The notes below the pieces were generated by a model. That model ran no database searches. It worked only from the letters and a program-made list of their open reading frames with translations, and was not told the origin of the DNA. From contig DFYP01000036.1 of assembly GCA_002382645.1 (NCBI GenBank), positions 29,976 to 40,092 on the forward strand: a stretch of 10,117 bases of DNA, in the 5' to 3' direction. Source of the DNA: Desulfovibrio sp. UBA4079 (lineage in GTDB: Bacteria; Desulfobacterota; Desulfovibrionia; Desulfovibrionales; Desulfovibrionaceae). The translations under genes were made by a program, and so were the position numbers. Each line of letters begins with the position of its first letter. The stretch's first letter is position 1. Of this stretch, positions 7,758-10,117 are shown piece by piece.

Positions 7758-8927
7758 CTAGCCCTTCTTCAGATCCTCGTCCTCCAGCCCTTCCAACACG
7801 AGCTCGTCGGCGGCTTCGCCCCGGTCGGTCTTGAGCCGGTCGATCATCTGCACGAGCCTGGACCGGTCGCTGGCCGAGAGCGTGGCCGTCTCCTCGCTGA
7901 TGAGCCCCTTCTGGAACAGCTGGAAGAAATCCTGGTCAAAGGTGTTCATGCCGTGCGGCGCACCCTCTTCGAGCACGCCGTAGAAGGTCTTGTCCACGGT
8001 CTCCCCGCCCAGGATGAGCTCCTTGATGCGCAGGGTGTTGCGCATGACCTCGAAGGCCGCCACCCGGCCGTGGCCGTCGGTCTTGGGCAGCAGGCGCTGG
8101 GAGACCACCCACTTGAGGCTCTCGGCCAGGCGCATGCGGATGAGCCGCTCCTCCGAGGTGTCGAACAGGCCGATGATCCGGTTCACGGTCTGGCCGCAGT
8201 CCGTGGTGTGGATTGTGGAGAGCACGAGATGCCCGGTGGCCGCGGCCTGGAGCGCGATCTCCATGGTCTCGCGGTCGCGGATCTCGCCCACCAGGATGAC
8301 CTTGGGGGCCTGGCGGAAGGCCGCGCGCAGGCCCGAGGCGAAGGTGTCGAAGTCCACGCCCAGCTCCCGCTGGTTCACCGTGCCCTTCTTGTGGCGGTGG
8401 GTGAACTCCACCGGGTCCTCCAGGGTGATGATGTGCACGGCCAGGTTCTCGTTGATGGCGTCCACCAGGGCGGCCAGGGAGTTGGACTTGCCCGTGCCCG
8501 TGCCGCCGGTGACCAGGATCAGCCCATACTTCTCCTTGGCCATCTCCGTGAAGCAGGCCGGCAGACCCAGCTCCTCCATGGTCGGGATGCCCGTGGGCAG
8601 CCGCCGCAGGATGGCCGCCAGGGTCCCGCGCTGGCTGAAGATGTTCACCCGGAAGCGGGCCTTGCCCGGCAGGGCGTAGGACAGGTCGCAGGAGCCCTTG
8701 GCCGCCAGGGTCTTGATGAGCCGGGGGCTGTTGTCCATGAGGGCCGCGGCCATGAGCTTGGTCTGGGCCGGGGTCAGGCGGGCGAAGTCCGGGCCCAGGT
8801 CCACGTCGGTGAGCGCTCCGTCCACCTCGGCCTGCACGGCCCGGCCCGAGGTGATGATCACGTCCGAGACCTTGGGGTGGGCGGCCACCAGCTTGGCCAT
8901 GAGGCCGTCGAGCTCCTGGCGGGTCAT
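7758..8927 (-). CDS. PilT/PilU-family type IV pilus retraction ATPase
   Basis: The 389-residue protein belongs to the GspE/PilT secretion ATPases. Visible motifs are Walker A GGTGTGKS (141-148), the Asp box LEDPVEF (169-175), Walker B VILVGEIRD (210-218, E215) and the His box HLVLSTIHTTD (233-243). It lacks the long N-terminal region of assembly ATPases such as PilB and their zinc-binding cysteines, so it is a retraction type. Its length and acidic C-terminal tail (about 371-389) are closer to PilU than to a standard PilT, but I cannot separate the two firmly. It should work as a cytoplasmic hexamer at the pilus base. The ATG overlaps the stop of the upstream pilT as ATGA and has AAGGAG 7 bases before it, so the genes are translationally coupled. 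Confidence 0.93.
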   Translation of the reverse strand: MTRQELDGLMAKLVAAHPKVSDVIITSGRAVQAEVDGALTDVDLGPDFARLTPAQTKLMAAALMDNSPRLIKTLAAKGSCDLSYALPGKARFRVNIFSQRGTLAAILRRLPTGIPTMEELGLPACFTEMAKEKYGLILVTGGTGTGKSNSLAALVDAINENLAVHIITLEDPVEFTHRHKKGTVNQRELGVDFDTFASGLRAAFRQAPKVILVGEIRDRETMEIALQAAATGHLVLSTIHTTDCGQTVNRIIGLFDTSEERLIRMRLAESLKWVVSQRLLPKTDGHGRVAAFEVMRNTLRIKELILGGETVDKTFYGVLEEGAPHGMNTFDQDFFQLFQKGLISEETATLSASDRSRLVQMIDRLKTDRGEAADELVLEGLEDEDLKKG

Positions 8928-10009
8928 CGCAGATCTCCTTGGTTCGCGGAGCCGTTCTTCAGGAAGGGCCGGATGCGGTCCTTGTTCTGGGCATAGACGT
9001 AGGCCGCGTCCGGGTCGATGATGCCCTTCTGCAGGTAGCGCAGGATGTCGTCGTCCAAAGACTGCATGCCGTGCTCGCGGCCGGTCTGGATCATGGAGGC
9101 GATCTGGTGGTTCTTGCCCTCGCGGATGAGGTTGCGCACCGAGGGCACGCCCACGAGGATCTCCAGGGCCGCCACCCGGCCGGGCCGGTCCACCCGGCGG
9201 AACAGGGTCTGGGAGATGACCGCGCGCAGGGAGTCGGCGAAGCTGGCCCGCACCTGGGCCTGCATGTCCTCAGGAAAGACCTCGATGATCCGGTCCACGG
9301 TCTTGGCGGCCGAGGCCGTGTGCAGGGTGGAGAGCACCAGGTGGCCGGTCTCGGCGGCCTCCAGGGCCAGGGCGATGGTCTCGTAGTCGCGCATCTCGCC
9401 CACCAGGATGATGTCCGGGTCCTCGCGCAGGGCCCCGCGCAGGGCGGCCTTGAAGCTCTTGGTGTCGCGGCCCACCTCGCGCTGGTTCACCAGGCAGCTC
9501 TGGGGCCGGTGCACGAACTCGATGGGGTCCTCGATGGTGATGATGTGGTCCTTGCGCACCTTGTTGGCGTGATGCAGCACGGCGGCCAGGGTGGTGGACT
9601 TGCCCGAGCCCGTGGGCCCGGTGACGAGCACGAGGCCCTTGGGCAGCAGGGCCAGATCCTTGAGCTTGTCCGGCAGGCCCAGTTCCTCCAGTGTGACGAT
9701 CTTCTCGGGGATCTGGCGGAACACGGCCGAGACCCCGTTCATCTGGCGGAAGAAGTTCACCCGGTAGCGGGCCAGGCCCTTGACCTCGTAGCCGAAGTCC
9801 ACGTCCCCGGTCTCCTCGAAGAGCTTGACCTTGTTCTCCGGGGTGATCTCGTAGAGCATCCGGATGAGCTCGTCGTGCTCCAGGACCTTGAACTTGAAGC
9901 GGTGGAGCTCCCCGCGCAGCCGCATCATGGGCTGGGACCCGCTGGACAGGTGCAGGTCCGAGCCGCCGTGCTCGTGGAGCATCTTGAAGAAGGCGTTGAT
10001 CTGGGCCAT
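8924..10009 (-). CDS. pilT: PilT type IV pilus retraction ATPase
   Basis: The 361-residue protein matches PilT in length and motifs: N-terminal GGSDLHLSSGSQP (15-27), Walker A GPTGSGKS (131-138), Asp box IEDPIEF (159-165), Walker B IILVGEMRD (200-208, E205), His box HLVLSTLHTAS (223-233), and a C-terminal VRNLIREGKNHQI (291-303) matching the AIRAGLI/retraction region. PilT powers disassembly of the pilus fibre and twitching motility. The ATG at 10009 is chosen: GGAGG lies 4 bases upstream and the protein then begins like other PilTs. The frame stays open to a TTG at 10072, but that extension is Pro/Gly/Ala-rich, has no ribosome site, and overlaps the promoter candidate. It is the first gene of a two-gene operon; no other pilus gene is in the window. 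Confidence 0.95.
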   Translation of the reverse strand: MAQINAFFKMLHEHGGSDLHLSSGSQPMMRLRGELHRFKFKVLEHDELIRMLYEITPENKVKLFEETGDVDFGYEVKGLARYRVNFFRQMNGVSAVFRQIPEKIVTLEELGLPDKLKDLALLPKGLVLVTGPTGSGKSTTLAAVLHHANKVRKDHIITIEDPIEFVHRPQSCLVNQREVGRDTKSFKAALRGALREDPDIILVGEMRDYETIALALEAAETGHLVLSTLHTASAAKTVDRIIEVFPEDMQAQVRASFADSLRAVISQTLFRRVDRPGRVAALEILVGVPSVRNLIREGKNHQIASMIQTGREHGMQSLDDDILRYLQKGIIDPDAAYVYAQNKDRIRPFLKNGSANQGDLR

Positions 10010-10048
10010 GGGGCCTCCGGCCGGGGCGAAAGGATTCGGATTTCCGGC

Positions 10049-10077
10049 AGGATACCCGGGGGCAGAAACCAAGGCAA
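10049..10077 (-). promoter_or_regulatory. Candidate sigma-70 promoter for the pilT operon
   Basis: On the minus strand TTGCCT (10077-10072) and TATCCT (10054-10049) each match 4 of 6 consensus positions and are 17 bases apart. Transcription would start near 10042, about 33 bases before the ATG at 10009. The match is modest but the spacing and place are right. Confidence 0.4.
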
Positions 10078-10090
10078 GCGGCCGGGCCCA

Positions 10091-10117
10091 GGGCTCACAA
10101 AAAATAAAGGGGAGCCC
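10091..10117 (-). terminator. Possible terminator remnant cut by the window edge
   Basis: Read on the minus strand the window opens with GGGCTCCCC followed by TTTATTTTTTG, which looks like the right arm and T-tract of an intrinsic terminator whose left arm lies outside. Alternatively GGGCTC (10091-10096) and GAGCCC (10112-10117) pair within the window around an A-rich loop. If real, it ends a minus-strand gene upstream of pilT. Confidence 0.35.

Noticed and set aside
10010..10072. N-terminal extension of PilT from a TTG start
   Set aside because: There is no ribosome site, the residues are Pro/Gly/Ala-rich and unlike PilT, and the stretch holds a promoter candidate; the ATG at 10009 fits better.

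Overview
The window is about 10 kb of GC-rich bacterial chromosome, dense with signalling genes. Gene content suggests a motile or pilus-bearing delta-proteobacterium, most likely a Desulfovibrio-like sulfate reducer (Desulfobacterota). This placement is an inference from protein style: a REC-HDOD response regulator, a cysteine-rich PAS histidine kinase, a small phage-CII-like regulator and sigma-54 control. No rRNA or other taxonomic marker is present. I see no tRNA, CRISPR array, transposase or prophage structural gene.

Layout from left to right. Bases 1-204 are AT-rich and non-coding, ending in an intrinsic terminator for the first operon. On the minus strand, 205-3047 holds a two-gene operon: a cytoplasmic PAS histidine kinase with a degenerate N-terminal receiver, coupled by a 4-base overlap to a REC-HDOD response regulator. 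Next, also on the minus strand, is a 104-residue CII-like DNA-binding protein (3181-3495) with its own terminator. Upstream of it is a textbook sigma-54 promoter, and further upstream a cluster of dyad repeats that looks like an enhancer. Beyond that, minus-strand genes for an NtrC-type sigma-54 activator (3742-5115) and a tandem universal stress protein (5126-5995) form a second operon. Divergent from it, on the plus strand, is a histidine kinase with an N-terminal Rossmann-like domain and a cysteine-bearing PAS domain (6083-7609). A large nested palindrome (7610-7732) fills the gap before two overlapping minus-strand PilT-family ATPase genes (7758-10009).

Working model (inference): the Rossmann/PAS kinase senses a nucleotide or redox cue and phosphorylates the NtrC-type activator. 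The activator binds the repeats at 3662-3706 and opens the sigma-54 promoter of the CII-like gene, with the universal stress protein as a co-regulated partner. The REC-HDOD operon is a separate two-component pair. The PilT pair belongs to type IV pilus retraction and twitching motility.
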